A stretch of DNA of 64,000 nt. Source: Gnetum montanum (lineage: Eukaryota > Streptophyta > Gnetopsida > Gnetales > Gnetaceae). Location of the stretch: contig MNCI01004036.1 of NCBI GenBank assembly GCA_015680685.1, forward strand, positions 770,596 through 834,595, in the 5' to 3' direction. This document shows positions 1 through 11,535 of the stretch, one piece after another. The position numbers and the translations under genes are program-made. Positions within the stretch are counted from its first letter, which is position 1, and the number at the start of each line of letters is the position of its first letter. The notes under the pieces were generated by a model. It was not told where the DNA came from. It saw nothing but the letters and a program-made list of their open reading frames with translations, and ran no database searches.

Positions 1-918
1 ACCTACTAGTAACTATGTAGCCCAAATAAAGCAAAACTTGAATGAAAATAAAATTCATAAAAGTTAGAAAAAATAAAAAATGAAATAGAAGAAAAATCTA
101 CATTTTCAATTGCTACAAATGCTTTTATAACTAAAGTGGATTTAAATTTTTGTTAAACACCTCTTTTTTTTTTTAAATTAACTATTGCAAATGTTAATGT
201 GTAAGCATGAGATCTAAAACTCAATATTGTTTAAAACATGAAAATTTTCATTTCAGCTATGTTTAAATAGGTATTCATAGTTTGAAATGCCTAGGGTACA
301 CCTTGGTATTACAAAGAAGTTATCTTTGTACCATGAAATGTTAAATACCATCATAGTAGTTATCTTCGTACCATGAAATGTTAAATACCAATTCAACACA
401 ATGGTTTACTTGTAAATATAAAAGTTGATTAAGCAACAAAATTAGTTAGTTCACCCATTTGTTCATAGATTTTTTTAAAAATAGTCAAGTGTAAAGCTGC
501 AGATGTGCAGAATCCAAGTTTGAGGCCCACAATGCACTTACTTGTTCCTGGGAGCTCTAAAATTAGTTTGGTCTCAAAGCTGTGTGAATCGTAGATTTAT
601 TTTATTTGTACCATTTCCTATATATGTATATATAAGATGAGATTTGAAAACATAATAATAATGGTTTTAAATTTACTGATATTCATAATTACTTGCCAAC
701 ATGATATTTATGATAAAATCAAGGAACAAAGAAGCTGAATATGTTACCTAGGACATTTTTGAACATCTATTTTGAGTCTTTTGTTTTTATTAATTGTAAG
801 CATTCATGATCTTCAATATGCAATGAGTTAAATGAATCATGTTGGTTTGTTTTCTACATAATGTTAATACGAATGTGTAATGTAAGTAATATTTTAACAT
901 ATTTTGTAATTTAGTAAT
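1..918. other. AT-rich intergenic DNA, no gene seen
   Basis: No reading frame here shows recognisable domains, and short ORFs are what AT-rich sequence gives by chance. The only internal structure I can support is the short direct repeat at 318-390. A TATATA-rich stretch lies near 620-632 but nothing ties it to a transcript. Confidence 0.6.
318..390. repeat. Two-copy direct repeat, 33-bp unit, 40-bp period
   Basis: The 33-bp unit at 318-350 recurs at 358-390 with one mismatch (CTTT versus CTTC) and a 7-bp spacer. It looks like a small local duplication. No function is apparent. Confidence 0.85.
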
Positions 919-935
919 TAAAGCTATGTACTTTG

Positions 936-1095
936 AATAGGGGTTGTTAGCTAGTTGGTTAGCTCTCATAGCTTTACAGTCATAGGTGTTAAGTTCAAAG
1001 CCTAATATTAGCATCTCCTTTGCACTTGCTACACACTTGCTTTGTTGCTAGCCTAGAGACATGTCCTAGGTAGACCTGACCTTCCCTCCAAAAAC
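936..1095 (+). mobile_element. tRNA-derived SINE with target duplication
   Basis: The left part resembles a tRNA: an A-box-like TAGCTAGTTGG near 949 and a B-box-like AGTTCAAAGCC near 992, at tRNA-like spacing. A body without coding potential follows. The unit is bounded by a 17-bp direct repeat, 919-935 and 1096-1112, identical except at two positions, as expected for a SINE inserted by LINE machinery. Transcription would be by RNA polymerase III from the internal promoter. The copy is old. An aminoacylatable tRNA gene is unlikely because the stems are not intact. Confidence 0.7.
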
Positions 1096-1112
1096 TAAAG
1101 CTATGTGCTCTG

Positions 1113-1854
1113 TTTGTTTTTTATTTAATGCAAAAATACAAAACCAAATCCTTTCTTATTTTATGAATTGATGGGTAGATGTACTTGATCATGGTCCCAA
1201 TTCATCCTTATTTTTCATAATTTATTCATTTTTATGATTGGGGAATGACTTTTTATTATCCCCTAATATTACCTTGATCGCTTTTTATAAATACAAAGGG
1301 CATACCATGATATAATGCTTTTGTGCATAGAAGAATCATGACTTGAGTGCAAATTTTTCTAGCTTTCATTTCCCCCTGTTTACAACTTTTCATCTTCTCA
1401 TATTTAGCTATCCAAACTAAGTTCAATATGCAATAAATTCTCATCATTGTTCTCTCATTAGTCATCAACAATTGCCAACTTGATCAATCATTCATCAAGG
1501 TCTACAACAGTCATCATCATCAACTCATCAAAAATCTTAGCATTTGCTACAATCAACTTGACTCAATTTAGTTTTAGACTTCCTTCATCAAGGAGTTCAA
1601 AAGTCATGAATATCAATCAATCCAATTCCATTCAAAATCACTTCACCCTATTTGAATTCATCATCAAGACTAGTAGACAGCCTTGGACAATTTCAAAGAT
1701 TCAAGTTGCATTAAAATTGAAAATTTAAAAACATCATAATTTGAGTTTTTTCTTTTCCCATAACTTGAGATCATCTCAGTGATGAACCATATGAGTTATG
1801 TTCACTAAATTTGATCAAACAAAACTTGTGGTCCTTATCAAAAGAATAAGTTAG
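1113..1854. other. AT-rich intergenic DNA, no gene seen
   Basis: A TATAAATA-like string occurs near 1285 and an 82-codon open frame at 1480-1728, but that frame is a low-complexity run of ATC/CAT triplets without domain features. I see no splice-supported gene or complete mobile element. Confidence 0.5.
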
Positions 1855-2032
1855 AAGTATTACGACTTGTGGGATCATTGTGGTTTATTTGTGGAATCTT
1901 CAATTTGGATATTGGAACTCTGAAATAATTGTAATATAGGTACATCCGAAAATATATAGTCCAATTAGAACTTTATAACTCAACATTACCTCCTAGAATC
2001 AAACCCATGACTTGGAGCTTTCAAATCAAGGG
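1855..2032 (-). mobile_element. SINE, 3' body and B box (left piece, split by element A)
   Basis: Read on the minus strand this is the body and B box of a tRNA-derived SINE. The B box GGTTTGATTCT (complement of 1995-2005) is close to the GGTTCGANTCC consensus. The matching A box lies on the far side of element A at about 10983-10997, so A inserted between the two boxes. The body (around 1930-1990) is also recognisable at 12750-12830 on the plus strand and 13085-13130 on the minus strand. The last five bases, AAGGG, are the target duplication of A. Confidence 0.65.
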
Positions 2033-2040
2033 TGATGAGT

Positions 2041-2168
2041 CACGATATCAGATCCCCAATATCGGACCCTTGATATCAGGCCCTCGATATCGGATATGCG
2101 ATATCAGAGATGGTGAAGCGATATTGAACATGCGATGTCGGAACTTGTCTCGTTGGCTATAAATAGGA
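2041..2168 (+). promoter_or_regulatory. U3 palindrome array and TATA box of element A
   Basis: Between 2041 and 2140 the sequence holds repeated ATATCAG/ATATCGG/GATATC/GCGATATC words, each containing or close to the palindrome GATATC, at roughly 10-20-bp spacing. CTATAAATAGG follows at 2158-2168. The same arrangement recurs in the other A LTR, in C and in the solo LTR. Repeated short palindromes just upstream of TATA are plausible transcription-factor sites; the factor is unknown. Confidence 0.6.
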
Positions 2169-2605
2169 GACATGGGCACTTGGTTTGGTATTAGTTTAGT
2201 CCCTTAGCTGAAGTCTTGTAGTTTTTCCTTTCCAGAGTTAGAATTATTTTTGAGTGCCTGTAGTAGGAGTCATAAAGTGAATGGATCTTTATTCAAGCAT
2301 TGTGTACTTGAGCACACCTTGTGTTCAGAAATAAAGACAAACTTTGTGATAAATCTTGCAACATTCAGAATAGCTTAATTATTGCATTTAATGTAATTTA
2401 CTATTATTTGATGCTCTCATTAGTTAATCAATGTTATTTCTATTGAACTGTTAATTATCAACGAATTAGCACACTCAGCACGACCACTCCGAGCATACGT
2501 GAGAACACTTGGTAACCCAGTAACGAATAGCATTCGGTAATCCCAGTAGTGTTACACTAGTTTAGGATGTGTTCGGAGAGTGGGAATGGGTGTTGGTGTT
2601 AGGAC

Positions 2606-2699
2606 TAGTTATAGAATAGTTAATTAGTTAAATTAAATTAGTTATTAAATTNGTAGTTATAGAATAGTTAATTAGTTAAATTAAATTAGTTATTAAATT
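2606..2699. other. Assembly join: 46-bp exact duplication around a single N
   Basis: The 46 bases before the N (2606-2651) are repeated exactly after it (2654-2699). The 3' LTR of the same element has this segment only once. The likely cause is an uncollapsed overlap at a contig join, not a biological duplication. Confidence 0.85.
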
Positions 2700-2938
2700 A
2701 CCTCATTTCTCTCTTTTAAGCATTAAGAACATAAAACATAAAATAATAAAAATCACATACCTTGAGTTTACTTAACCATACAATTGAGCCTTACAAGTAA
2801 GCTTGGGAAGACAACGATCGCATAACTCATCCTTGTTTTGTGTAGGTGCATAAGCACTGAATCCTTGGAGTTCAACTAGATCACACGTGAACGCTCGTAT
2901 TTGTATGGTTGGGCGTAGGGGTACCTCGCTACTCATCA

Positions 2939-2957
2939 TTGATACCATTGTCAAGGA
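2939..2957 (+). other. Primer-binding site of element A (tRNA-Asp type)
   Basis: TTGATACCATTGTCAAGGA lies directly after the LTR. It is a mutated form of the TTGGCGCCGTTGTCGGGGA seen intact in element D, which complements the 3' end of plant tRNA-Asp. Most differences are C-to-T or G-to-A, as expected from cytosine methylation decay. Confidence 0.85.
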
Positions 2958-3074
2958 TTTTGTTGTTTGTGTGCTGATTAGAACTTAGGAAATCCTTTCA
3001 TCGTTGGAACGAACCCTTAGAGTTAACTATACTACAATCACTAGAAAAGGGTATCGCATACTAAATAATCAATC

Positions 3075-5614
3075 ATGTCTCCTTCTTTTTATGAGAGTGC
3101 TTCATCGACTAGGTTCGACACCATGAACAATCAAAGGTGGAGTGCACATGATGATCTGCTAGTGCCCCAACAGTTTCACTTGGTATACACTCATCCTGAT
3201 GAGTATACACCAGACTTTACCTTTATCCTCCACCAGGATGAACAACTACAATGGTATGATTTAGAAGGTAACATAATGTTACCTCCCGATCACTTAATCC
3301 CAAGCATGCTTCTTCGTGCTCTTACATGAATAAGTATGTAGCACTTATAGTTAGAGTACATTGTGCATGAACACGATTTGAGGGATTATCAACCCATGGA
3401 GGCACAACGCCAAAGGGATCTACAATAGGAGAGATATTATGAATCCATGAAGGGGAAGTTGTCTTAGGATGTCCCATATGTCCTAAGTGAAAACGAGGAT
3501 GGTGAACTTGTCTCAGGAGGTTTTCCACAAAACAACATTCCTCTTGTTGACTTCGGTCAAGGAGTTGTGTACTAGAATCCTCACTCAACTATCCACAATC
3601 CAGGTTCTGGTACCAATGGACACAAAGGGTCCATAAAAGAAACATGAGTGCATGACAATGATGGACATTCCGATCGTAACCGCGACCAAGGCTGTGATCA
3701 CCAAAGAGAAGGTGACAAGTGCTATCATGATGCCAATCCTCCTTTCTCTTCACTTTCATCATCTCCTTCCCCCTCTCCTTTGAGATCTAAATGCAGTCAT
3801 AAAGGGAAAGACCATGAGGAATATGGTAAGAAAAATAGAAATCATCGACAAAACAATCGGAAAAGGGGATGAGGGCATTTTAGAGAGACACATCACAAAA
3901 GAAGGGAGAGTAGGCAACAACATAGGCATCATAGACACCATAGATAGTACGATCACGATGAACCCCTACTCGTCACCTGAAGCATGTTAGATATAATAGA
4001 GGCCGTTAGGATTCCAACAAGGCACCAGAAGGATAATAGGATAAAAGACTAGACATGAATGACATCCCATGATTTGAAGGGGGATACAATGCTGATCCTC
4101 AAAACCATCTACAAGCATTCCATGATGCATGTGCCTTGCAAAATATAGAAAACAAGTGGCAAAAGCTAAAGTTGTTTCCACGGACACTAATCAAGGAAGC
4201 GGAAAGTTGGTACTAGTCCTTAGAACTAGAATCCATTCGTCGATGGAGTACCATGTTAGAGCTATTCAACGATAAGTATTAAATGTACTCTCGAGTGTCC
4301 AACCTACGTAAGAAAATCCAAGGATGGAAACAAGGAGGACATGAACCCTTGGATGCTACCATGGGCCGATATTATACATTATTACATCATTGCCCTAGCC
4401 ATGGTTACTCGTAGAAGGAACAACTACGCCATCTTGTAGATGGGCTTAGGTACCAAATGCCAAGAACCCTTGGGACTTATACCCAAGGAAGGCTATTTGA
4501 GCTGAGAGCCCATCAAATACAAAGATTGTTAGAGCAAGTTGCCAAGGAGGAAGGCGAGTTGAGAAAAAGAGAAAGTGCGGAAGAGTACAACAAAGATCCT
4601 TCCTTTCGAAAGAAGGAAATTAGATTTTGCGAAGATGAGGAAGAGTCACCACTTAAAGAGATAATGAATAGAAAGACTTTGCCTATTCAAAAATTTGCAT
4701 CAGAAGTATCGACAAAGGTAGACCAAATGTGGAACTCCCTAGATGACGAATTTCAAACTGTCCTAAAAATAGTAGAAGAGTCTAGAGAACCAAGTAGTGA
4801 CTGAGAGAGAAGGAAAAAGAAAGAAGCTGAGTATGCACATAACAAAGGTAAGGGCAAAGTTGCCATCATTGAAGAGGTTGTGGATTCAAACACAGATAAT
4901 GATGATGGATGTGAGATTTGCCAATATGACCATCCTAAGGGATGTGTCCCAATGGTGTGACATCTCTAACAGTCTGGGATGTATGCACTAAACCCATGAT
5001 TAAATAGACAACAAACACCCAAAAGGGTATCTTATCCTTAATGTAACCCAAGGCAGTTCCACCAACCCTTGACATATTATCCAAGTGGAGCTCCACCACA
5101 ACCAAATGCATAGTATCAACAATGGAAACATCCACAATCATGGGGAATGCCACCACCACATCAACTGTACCCTTACCATCAACCTAACCCATACGGGTAT
5201 TATGTTCAGTAGCCGATCTCTTCACATGACTCTACTAATTACGTTACTTTTCAACTGCACTACCAAGCCCCCAAGTACTATAGAACTTCTTCTCCTCAGG
5301 GTGACGTTTCACATATGTGCTATCCCTCTCATATGTCTACATCTCTTCCACCCTCAGCTCCATTACCACTTGCTCCAACTATGCAGGGTGAGCTTCCTGC
5401 ACAGTCGCAACAACCTAATGCTACAAGGACTATCAATTCTCAACCTACTGTTGGTTTGGATAACCGATCAAAGAAGAGATATTTCTTTAAAACCAATAGT
5501 TCAACCAAGTCCTTACAACCACAAGTGACTAATGATCCAAATGCTTCATCATCATTTGAATCTTTGGAGCTTCCTTCGAACCAAAAACCACACCCAATGC
5601 ACATGTCATGTTAA
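3075..5614 (+). pseudogene. gag of element A (degenerate)
   Basis: It encodes the capsid/nucleocapsid polyprotein that would form the cytoplasmic particle. The start is supported by ATG at 3075, 117 nt after the PBS, the spacing seen in B, D and F, and by a shared N-terminal block with a HPDEYTPDFTF motif. Then come a Ser/Asp/His-rich disordered stretch (3648-3870), a gag core (about 4060-4800, LFP..L...A.SWY then FN.KY motifs), a short knuckle CEICQYDHPKGC (4910-4945) and a Pro/Gln-rich tail. Stops such as that at 3327 and several frameshifts break it. The end runs into pol in another frame. Confidence 0.85.
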
Positions 5615-8600
5615 CTCACATCATCACTGATTGGATTAAAGCTGGCCATCTTCCTAGGAAATTCTCTAATCCTAGAAGTCCTCTTATTTATTTGCAAATT
5701 TCTGGAAATGAGCCTTGCAAAGCTCTTTTGGATTCAGGTTCGAGTGTAAATTTGATCTCCCAGGAAATGTATAAAGCCTAGAACTTGCCTCCACTAAAGA
5801 AGAGTAACATCCATTTAGAGTTGGTCGACCAGTCCATCACTGTTCCATTAGGACTAGTGGAAGGCATTGTCACCATTGTCTATGGGTGGTTGTATCCAGC
5901 CAATTTCCTAGTGATCCAAGTCAACAACTGTAAAGGGCACTTCCCAATCATAATGGGAAAAGCATGGCTAAGTACGATTGATGCGCACCTAGGAATATGT
6001 GATCTTTCCCTAGAGATATCAAAAGAAAATATGTTTGGAAAGATCGAGAAGAAGAAAGTTCCATGCATCACATATAGTGACATAGGGTGGAACTATGTGC
6101 AGAAGTCTTGGTTTGTACAATGCTTAACATTGCTTGCAAGCAACGAGTGTGCACAAGTGACTGACATACAAAGATTCCTATATGCAGCAACCACAAGATA
6201 GGAAGACACCCAGTGGCTGACAGTTGACCAAGAGAGTAATTCAACTATATGTATGGAACCAACTGAGAGCTTGACTTGTGCCTATATTGATAGCATAGAT
6301 GCATTAGAGCAAGTCCATTGCCAACTTCCAAGTACTGACACCAAAAATATCAATTGGGAGAAGTTGAAAATCCCTAATGAGTTTAACTAAGAGCCCCTTG
6401 AATTAAAATCATTGCCCATCGGTATGGAGTATACATTTCTCAAGAATGGAAAATTGGTAATCATTAATGCTAAGCTCACTCTTCAACAAAAAGAAAAACT
6501 GCTGAAGATGGTAAAAAAATGGTCAAATTCCTTTTCTTGGTCATATCCTAAATTAACCAGAATAGATTCTAGGATATGTCAACATAGAATCTACATTGAC
6601 CCCTCTATGAAGCCTCGACGACAACTACAAAGACAACTGAACCCAAAGCTTAAGTAAGTTGTTAAAGAAGAAATTGAACAACTACTAAAGGCTAGGGTCA
6701 TCTATCCCATTACTGACAGTGAATGTGTTAGTCCATTAGTCATTATGCCTAAAAAGGTGGTAAATGGAGGGTGTGTATAGACTTTAGGCTATTAAACATG
6801 ACAACATTTAAAGACCATTTTCCATTGCCATTTGTTAACAAAGTTTTAGATACCATTGCGGGACATTATTATTATAGTTTTCTATATGGTTACAGTGGGT
6901 ACAATCAAATTCAAATAGCATCAAAAGACCAAGCCAACACTACATTCACGAGTCCTTGGGGGATGTTTGCATATAGGTAGATGTCGTTTGGCTTGTGCAA
7001 TGCTCTAGCAACATTTCAACAGTTGGTTCTCAATATATTTTAGCAGCAAATTGGGAATGATGTGGAGGTTTTTATGGATGATTTCTGCACCTACGGAGGG
7101 ACTTTGAACAAACATTGGACCGGTTAGAGCAAGTATTGAAACGATGTATTGAAACCAACCTAAGGCTCAATTGGCAAAAAAGCCACTTAATGGTCCAAGA
7201 AGGCATCGTATTAGGGCATAAAATTTCACAAACAGGGATGGAGGTAGATCTTGAAAAAATTACATTCATCCAAGGAATCACTCGTCAACTTGAAACTATA
7301 AAAGATGTTTGATCATTCCTTGGACATACTGGCTATTATAGACGTTTCATTGAGAATTTTTCAAAGATTGCAAAACCATTGGTAGAATTAACGAAGAAGG
7401 ATGTACCCTTTGAATGGACTATGGAATGTGAGCTAACTTTTCAAACCTTGAAATAGAAGCTCATAGAAATACCCATTCTACAAGCTCTTGACTGGTCCAG
7501 ACTATTCCATATAATGACTGATGCATCCAATTTTGCTTTAGAATTCGTACTTACATAGTTAGATGATCAAAAACATCCCTATTACATTCACTGTGCAACT
7601 CGAAGTATTGCTGGTGCACAACTCAACTATACCACAATAGAAAAAGAGTTAATGGTTGTGGTGTTTGCACTAGAAAAATTTAGGCACTATGTATTAGGCT
7701 ATAAGGCATTTGTACACATGAATCATAGTATGATTTGGTTCTTTATAAATAAACCAATGATGAGCCCTCGCATCATACAATGGCTCATAATCTTGCAAGA
7801 GTTCAATCTTACAATGGTCGATTGTAAAGGCATCGAGAATGTTGTTGCCGATCATTTATCTCAATTGCGATGAGATAACAAAGAGGATGAATACCCAATT
7901 TTTGATTATTTCCTTGATGAACTCCTCTTTTCAGGTGTAATAAATAATCAATCACCCATAGATACAAACTGGTATAGGAGCATTCTTACTTATCTTCTCA
8001 TGCAAGAAACACCACAAGGGCTGGACGTTAAAAAGAAACAATAGTTTCTCCATCCAGTTAAAAATTTCATGGAAATGAATGAACACCTTTACAAGGTATG
8101 TTCCGATGGCTTGGTTTGATGGTGTGTTCCTGACACAGATCAATTGCAAGTTCTCCAAGATACTCATGAGGGCCGTTGTGGGGGTCATTATGCTGGGAGA
8201 TGAACAACCATTAAAATCTTGCTTGTAGGATATTATTGGTCTACATTATTTTGGGATGCCCATCATTTTGTCCAATTTTGTGAGTGTTGCCAATGTGATG
8301 GGGGAATGATTGCTAAAATGGAGGGTCCACAATAATAGATTCAACCCTTAGAACCCTTCGACATATGGGGTATTGATTTTATGGGGCCTATTACACTGAT
8401 GTCTAATGGAAAAGTATACATTGTTGTTGTTGTTGACTATTTTAGAAAGTTGGTAGAAGCAGCCACTGTTACCAACTATACATCATCTATCACTGCACGA
8501 TTTGTTCAACAACAAATCATGAACAAGTTTGGTGTGCCTCGTGCACTTATTTCTTATAATGGTACACATTTTACATGTGCGAATTTTTGGAAGTTGATGC

Positions 8601-8690
8601 AACGCTTAGGAGTTGACCATAAACTAACTACACCATATCATCCTTAAGTGAATGGTCAAACCGAAATCATCAATAGGGAAATCATTCCAT
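5615..8690 (+). pseudogene. pol of element A: PR-RT-RNaseH-integrase (degenerate, truncated)
   Basis: The enzyme polyprotein for reverse transcription and integration. Protease: LLDSGSSVNLIS near 5728-5760 keeps the catalytic Asp-Ser-Gly. Reverse transcriptase: WRVCIDFRLLN near 6770 and the catalytic FMDD at 7071-7082, typical of Athila/Tat. RNase H: TDASNFA near 7520 and YTTIEKELMVVVFALEKF near 7630-7680. Integrase: HH/CC zinc module from 8261, first Asp in GIDFMGP near 8370, second catalytic Asp replaced by Tyr (ISYNGTHF, 8554-8556), Glu kept at 8663-8665. In-frame stops and frameshifts are frequent. The integrase C-terminus present in B, C and F is deleted here. Confidence 0.9.
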
Positions 8691-10158
8691 AAAATTTTCT
8701 CTTGGGTACTTGGATGTTTTTCATAGAATTTTTGTCATTCCATTGCCAACTAATATTAGGAAGTTAAATAAATCAAATAAGTCTTTGCATGGTGTGGTTC
8801 TCACTCAAAAAAAAAAAAAAAGAAGAACTGGTCGGAATTCAAAGCACACCCCTTAGACATAATCAAAGAAAATGGGCTACAAGCACTAGTTATGGCATTG
8901 GAAAGACATGCTACTCATGCTGAAAGTTTTCCTCTAACGAAGGCCCTTTCTCACTTCTTGCTTCTCTATTCTTCTCTTTTTGGAATGGTGGTTGCTCTGT
9001 GAAAGCATTCTTGTTGCTTCAGGAGGATGGGTTGGTCAAGTGTGTTGATGCGAGGTCACTGGATGTGGTTAGTTTTAATCTAGATTTTGGCTGAATTATA
9101 TTAAGTTACCTTAACCAGATACTACACAAGGGACTTTACATAACCTTGATTTTAGGATTCCATTCCATTCTCTCTTCTCTTTCCATATTTCTTCTCATAT
9201 TCTACCTCATTGCCAATTTTATGATTAGTCTGTATCCTGGTCAGTGCATTGTTAGTCTTTGGTAAATTCTTATGGGTGAACTCTTAACTATTGTTTCCAT
9301 ATGTCATTCCTAGAGCCTATGGACTCTTTGGTTTGTGGGTTTGCCAGGGCATAAAGGGCATGAGCCTGCTTTGGGGAGGACCTACTGGCATTCCTTTTTG
9401 TGCAATTATTAAGCTCTTTTCCTTAAAAAATCTCTTGCAATCAATTATTTTTCATTTCACCCCATCCATGACATCCATTTTTGTTTTTCTCTTCCCCTCT
9501 ATGCATTTTTATTGGCTTCACCATTGTTATTCCTCTTATCTTTCTTTTTCTTTCATTTTCCATCCTATTGCTACTAGAGGTTCACTCTTAGTCGTGGGGG
9601 CCTATCACAAATTTTTTCATTACTTATCTTACCCCTACACCTTAGGTAGTTATCACTTACAAACCTCTAACCCAGTATTTGCCATACCCACAACCTAGCC
9701 AATGAGCTTCATATCGAGGCAAGGTATCAACTACATTATATCCTATATATCCTTGCTAATTCATAATTATGTTGTGTGTGTAGATGGTGATCACCTGAAA
9801 AATGGACTAAGATAAGAGGAAGCACTTAGGATGGACTGGAGTTGGAGCATTTACGTAAGGAATATGCTTAATCATGTGGCCATGGATGAAGAGCGATGTG
9901 CACATTTTCAACATCTACAACAACATGCGTTATTTTCTTTTCTCTCTCTCTCTTCAAGCTGTCAAATGAGGGCCTGGATGTCATCTATGTACAGTGTTCA
10001 CCACAATGGTTATGAACACCAATGTAGTAATATGTTTGTCGATCCATTCACCAGGCATTTTGAGTCTATCATTCATGTCACTGTCAGTTGTCATTCAGTC
10101 AATAATCCCATACCTTTCCAATATTTTGTAAGGAACTTGAGGATGAGTTTTCATTCAG
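8691..10158 (+). other. 3' internal region of element A, non-coding
   Basis: After the broken integrase comes sequence that corresponds, reversed, to 19180-20580 of element C and parts of B and E. It therefore belongs to the retroelement. It holds an A15-17 run near 8808, a conserved block at about 9310-9390 (see findings) and a short CT repeat near 9935-9952. Frames of 113-135 codons exist, but conservation outside the block does not follow them. Confidence 0.7.
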
Positions 10159-10169
10159 TTGTGGGGGTA
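10159..10169 (+). other. Polypurine tract of element A
   Basis: The G-rich TTGTGGGGGTA sits directly before the 3' LTR and would prime plus-strand synthesis. The same tract appears as GTCGTGGGGGTA (complement) in D. An upstream GAGGATGAGTTTTCA is also shared among elements. Confidence 0.8.
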
Positions 10170-10973
10170 TGATGAGTCACAATATCAGGCCCTCGATATC
10201 AAATATGCAATATCGGAGATGTCGAAGTGATATTGGACATGCGATGTTGGACCCTATCTCGTTGGCTATAAATAGGAGACATGGGCACTTGGTTTGGTAT
10301 TAGTTTAGTACCTTAGCTGAACTCTTGTAGTTTTTCCTTTCCAGTGTTAAAATTATTTCTGAGTGCTTGCAGTAGGAGTCATAAAGTGAATGGATCTTTA
10401 TTTGAGCATTGTGGACCTAAGCACACCTTATGTTCAGAAATAAAGACAAACTTTGTGATAAACCTTGCAACATTAAGAATAGCTTAATTATTGCATTTAA
10501 TGTTATTTACTGTTATTTGATGCTCTCATTAGTTGGTCAATGTTATTTCTATTGAATTGTTAATTATCAATGAATTAGCACACTTAGCATGACCACTCCG
10601 AGCATACGTGGGAACACTTGGTAACCTAGTAGTGTTACACTAGTTCAGGATGTGTCTAGAGAGTGGAAATGGATGTTGATGTTAGGACTAGTTAGAGAAT
10701 AGTTAATTAGTTAAATCAAATTAGTTATTAAATTACCTCATTTATCTCTTTTAAGCATTAAGAACATAAAACATAAAATAATAAAAATCACATACCTCGA
10801 GTTTACTTAACCATACAATTGAGCCTTACAAGTAAGCTTGGGAAGACAATGATCACATAACTCATCCTTGTTCTACATAGGTGCATAAGCACTGGATCCT
10901 TGAAGTTCGACCGGATCACGTGTGAATGCTCATATTCATATGGTTAGGTGTAGGGGTACCTCGCCACTCATAA
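10170..10973 (+). repeat. 3' LTR of element A
   Basis: It starts TGATGAGTCAC like the 5' copy and ends CTCATAA, where the terminal CA has mutated. It has the TATA box near 10266, AATAAA near 10438 and the U5 conserved blocks. Divergence from the 5' LTR is clearly visible, so the insertion is old. Confidence 0.92.
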
Positions 10974-10978
10974 AAGGG

Positions 10979-11005
10979 TGTTATCACTAGGCTAACACCT
11001 CACTC
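10979..11005 (-). mobile_element. SINE head with A box (right piece, split by element A)
   Basis: The complement reads TTAGCCTAGTGATAAC, a good A box. It joins the B box at 1995-2005 once element A and one target copy are removed. This reconstructs an ordinary tRNA-like A-to-B spacing. Confidence 0.6.
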
Positions 11006-11535
11006 TTAGTGGAATCCTCAATTTGAATATTTTCTCTATTTTAATAAGACCACAAACCCATGGTGCCCTCATGGTTATCTTATGGTATCCTTAATTTATA
11101 TTTTTTTCTTTATTTTGATAGACCACAACACATGGTCAAATCATGGCTAAAAGATCATGACTCATGGTGAACCAAATTTTCATTATTCTTCATACATGTT
11201 CATCAAAATCATCAAATTTATGGTATCTAAAAGTAAGATAAAAAAAATACATAATAACATAATAGCTGAGTATAGAATAAAGGGTATTACATTAATAAGA
11301 CACCATTATAAATGTTTTACTTAGATTCTAGGAAACTCCCATGTTTACTTAAAGGTGCATATAATCAAATAATTTCAAGTTACAACATTCCCCAATATGA
11401 AAATTGAAAATTTTTAACAATGTTTTTCTAAATAATTAAATAATAAATAATAGAATTTAATAATAAAAGAAAATTTGCTTAATATTTAAAATAAAACTTA
11501 TAACAGTAATCTCAAGATAATGAATGGTAATAAAG
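11006..11535. other. AT-rich intergenic DNA with a diverged ~73-bp repeat
   Basis: Two adjacent diverged copies of TGG(A/T)ATCC(T)CAATTT...GACCACA...CATGG occur at about 11011-11075 and 11083-11148. A related piece is at 1890-1915. Nothing else is recognised, and there is no gene. Confidence 0.5.

Larger units (their letters stand above)
2033..2938 (+). repeat. 5' LTR of element A
   Basis: It begins TGATGAG and ends CTCATCA, a 7-bp perfect inverted terminus. U3 carries GATATC motifs, then a TATA box at about 2158-2166. R/U5 contains AATAAA at 2330-2335. The U5 end has AACCATAC (about 2774-2781) and GTATGGTT (2903-2910) as a conserved inverted pair. About 100 bp of its extra length over the 3' LTR includes a 46-bp duplication around an assembly N at 2652. 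Confidence 0.92.
2033..10973 (+). mobile_element. Element A: near-complete Ty3/gypsy retrotransposon (Athila/Tat-like)
   Basis: Two LTRs of about 0.8-0.9 kb flank PBS, gag, pol and a polypurine tract. The element is bounded by AAGGG at 2028-2032 and 10974-10978. The pol order protease, reverse transcriptase, RNase H, integrase defines Ty3/gypsy, and the tRNA-Asp type PBS with FMDD fits Athila/Tat. All genes carry stops and frameshifts, so it cannot be autonomous. The integrase breaks off near 8690 and is followed directly by 3' internal sequence. No extra ORF is present, unlike B, E, F and G. It is inserted in a SINE. Confidence 0.92.

Noticed and set aside
936-1010. Functional tRNA gene
   Set aside because: A and B boxes are present but acceptor and anticodon stems do not pair, and the unit has a body and target duplication typical of a SINE.
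1480-1728. 82-codon open frame in the left intergenic region
   Set aside because: Low-complexity ATC/CAT-rich sequence with no domain features and no second copy to show conservation.
9831-10172. 113-codon open frame before the 3' LTR of A
   Set aside because: It lies in the non-coding 3' region and runs into the polypurine tract; the frame is not kept in C.
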